From REEB481 sp041170785 (lineage in GTDB: Bacteria > Bacteroidota > Bacteroidia > NS11-12g > UBA955), in contig JBEDND010000171.1 in the NCBI GenBank assembly GCA_041170785.1, forward strand, positions 1 through 6,241: 6,241 nucleotides of DNA, written 5' to 3'. The notes beneath the pieces were generated by a model, which saw only the letters and a program-made list of their open reading frames with translations, ran no database searches and was not told where the DNA came from. Positions 5,273 to 6,241 of the stretch are shown one piece after another. Position numbers and translations under genes: made by a program. Each line of letters opens with the position of its first letter. The stretch's first letter is position 1.

Positions 5273-5941
5273 ATGTCATCGCATCACTTTGTCCGCGATT
5301 TACAGGAACCCAGTCTGATCATTGCCAATGGCGCCGCATGCGATATGGAACTGCTGGGACAGCTCCTGGAATGGAACCCTTTTGTGCTGGTGCTCGACGG
5401 AGCGCTGCACCGCGTGCTGGAGTTGGGAATCCGCTTTGATGCGCTGCTGGGTGACTTCGACGGAATCACCGATCCAGAGGCATTGGTTGCGCAATACCAA
5501 CCTGTGCAAGTCATTCATACCCCAGACCAAGAACAATCAGATCTGGAAAAAGGAATAGGCTGGCTTATTGAACAAGGCCATCAGGCCTGCAACATCGTTT
5601 GGGCAACCGGTCGTCGCGCCGACCATAGCTTTCATAATCTGGCCATGCTTCCCAAGTTCCAGGAGCATATAGACTTGGTGATGCTTGACGATTACTCTAA
5701 GGTTTTTCCTTTGAAGAAGCAGTTTCGCAAATGGTATCCAAAGGGATTCAACATCTCCTTAATCCCGGTACCTGAAGTATCGGGACTAACAACGGGGAAT
5801 CTGGAATTCAACGTGGAACAGGCACATTGGTCATTACCCTGGCGCACAGGCAGCAGCAACCGTGTGGCAGAAGATGGATTTGTGGAAATCAGCTTTGGCG
5901 ATGGGCATCTGCTGATGATGGAATGCTTCGATCGCCCTTAG
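5273..5941 (+). CDS. Thiamine pyrophosphokinase (thiamine diphosphokinase)
   Basis: The enzyme transfers pyrophosphate from ATP to thiamine, giving thiamine diphosphate (ThDP), the cofactor of pyruvate and 2-oxoglutarate dehydrogenases and transketolase. It has 222 residues, typical for a bacterial TPK. The N-terminal catalytic domain shows LDGA (41-44), LLGDFDGI (58-65) with D61 and D63, TPDQEQSDLEKG (83-94) with D85 and D90, and ATGRRADHSFHNL (111-123) with D117, H118 and N122. The C-terminal beta domain shows the thiamine-site TGSSN (192-196) and the final FGDGHLL strand (208-214). Several motif positions differ from the commonest forms: GDFDG in place of GDFDS, SDLEK in place of TDLEK, and TGRRADH in place of GGRxDH. 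The metal and nucleotide residues remain, so activity is expected. It starts 23 bases after the sucD terminator and has no Shine-Dalgarno sequence. It converges on the T9SS cargo gene with a 45-bp gap and no obvious terminator. Confidence 0.92.
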   Translation: MSSHHFVRDLQEPSLIIANGAACDMELLGQLLEWNPFVLVLDGALHRVLELGIRFDALLGDFDGITDPEALVAQYQPVQVIHTPDQEQSDLEKGIGWLIEQGHQACNIVWATGRRADHSFHNLAMLPKFQEHIDLVMLDDYSKVFPLKKQFRKWYPKGFNISLIPVPEVSGLTTGNLEFNVEQAHWSLPWRTGSSNRVAEDGFVEISFGDGHLLMMECFDRP

Positions 5942-5986
5942 TGTTGTTCGATATGGATGCGATGTGGCTTGAACGTTGCCTCAGGT

Positions 5987-6241
5987 TCAGTGGCCCTGCA
6001 ACATGATTTTGATGGATTCGTTTCCTGAGTGTAACAGATAAATCCCGGAGGGCAGGCGGCTGAGGTCCATCAGGAGTCGGGCGCCTTCGCGCACGTTTAA
6101 TTGCTGCACCTGCCTGCCTTGAACATCATACAACACGAAGGTTCGCAAACCTGGTGAAATATTTTCTATGATGATTTTCTCTTGCGCCGGATTGGGATAA
6201 ACGCGGAACCCGGTTACAGCGCGGATTTCATTCAGTCCAAC
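5987..6241 (-). CDS. T9SS-secreted protein, C-terminal sorting domain (5' truncated)
   Basis: The minus strand is open from base 6241 down to a TGA at 5989-5987, giving the last 84 residues of a larger protein that begins outside the window. The tail is a textbook type A T9SS (Por) sorting domain. It has FRVYPNPAQEKI (12-23), which holds the hallmark YPNP; VLYDVQGRQVQQL (37-49), matching the usual (l)YDxxGrxV strand; and LSRLPSGIYLL (60-70) with the LpsGiYll motif. A short basic strand, SIKIMLQGH, ends the protein. By family knowledge the domain directs export across the outer membrane and is cleaved or anchored at the cell surface, so the missing part is probably an extracellular enzyme, adhesin or repeat protein. 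Its nature cannot be inferred from this fragment. It contains no in-window start codon that would make sense as the gene start. Confidence 0.93.
   Translation of the reverse strand, partial: VGLNEIRAVTGFRVYPNPAQEKIIIENISPGLRTFVLYDVQGRQVQQLNVREGARLLMDLSRLPSGIYLLHSGNESIKIMLQGH

Noticed and set aside
4203..5279. Long minus-strand open frame (358 codons) covering all of sucD
   Set aside because: It is antisense to a fully intact sucD with every family motif. Its composition (many H, F and A residues) is typical of the reverse complement of a highly biased gene, and it has no recognisable domain.
5942..5986. Possible bidirectional terminator between thiamine pyrophosphokinase and the T9SS cargo gene
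   Set aside because: Only 5-bp stems with 10-base or longer loops can be drawn (for example TGAAC/GTTCA), and there is no T tract on either strand.
1..6241. Mobile element, CRISPR, tRNA/rRNA, toxin-antitoxin or other new system
   Set aside because: No transposase, integrase, terminal inverted repeats, spaced direct repeats, tRNA cloverleaf or toxin-antitoxin gene pair was seen. The genes present are mostly housekeeping or common accessory types in compact arrangement.

Overview
The window looks like ordinary chromosomal DNA from a member of the phylum Bacteroidota (Bacteroidetes). Three independent signs support this. A truncated gene at the right edge encodes a type IX secretion (T9SS/Por) C-terminal sorting domain. 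Most genes are preceded by the Bacteroidota -7 promoter box TAnnTTTG or a one-mismatch version. No gene has a convincing Shine-Dalgarno sequence. I cannot place it below phylum from this sequence.

Layout, left to right. (1) 1-460 (+) is the C-terminal end of a membrane-bound, processive-type family 2 glycosyltransferase whose start lies outside the window. (2) 505-762 (+) is a small unrecognised gene, possibly a winged-helix protein, with its own promoter box. (3) 743-1504 (-) is a class I SAM-dependent methyltransferase that converges on the small gene and overlaps it by 20 bp. (4) A 142-bp divergent intergenic region carries promoter boxes for the methyltransferase and for citrate synthase (1647-2936, +), which ends in a strong hairpin terminator at 2958-2986. 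(5) On the minus strand, a YbjN/T3SS-chaperone-like gene (4237 down to 3758) is followed by a WfgS-like family 2 glycosyltransferase (down to 2985). The two appear to be joined by an overlapping stop/start, with a probable non-ATG start for the glycosyltransferase. (6) An 88-bp divergent intergenic region leads into sucD, the succinyl-CoA ligase alpha subunit (4326-5198, +), with its own terminator at 5221-5249. (7) 5273-5941 (+) is thiamine pyrophosphokinase. (8) 5987-6241 (-) is the 3' end of a secreted T9SS cargo gene.

The genes do not form one pathway. Citrate synthase and succinyl-CoA ligase alpha are both TCA-cycle enzymes, but each is a single-gene unit with its own promoter and terminator. 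Thiamine pyrophosphokinase makes the ThDP cofactor used by 2-oxoglutarate and pyruvate dehydrogenases, so its position next to sucD is metabolically sensible but may be chance. The two glycosyltransferases and the methyltransferase point loosely to surface polysaccharide or glycolipid work without forming an operon.

I found no CRISPR array, tRNA, rRNA, insertion sequence, prophage or defence system, and nothing I can defend as a new biological system. The points most worth a second look are the non-canonical start of the 2985-3761 glycosyltransferase, the very short or absent 5' leaders implied by the promoter boxes, two near-identical 32-nt terminator modules, and the uncharacterised small gene at 505-762.
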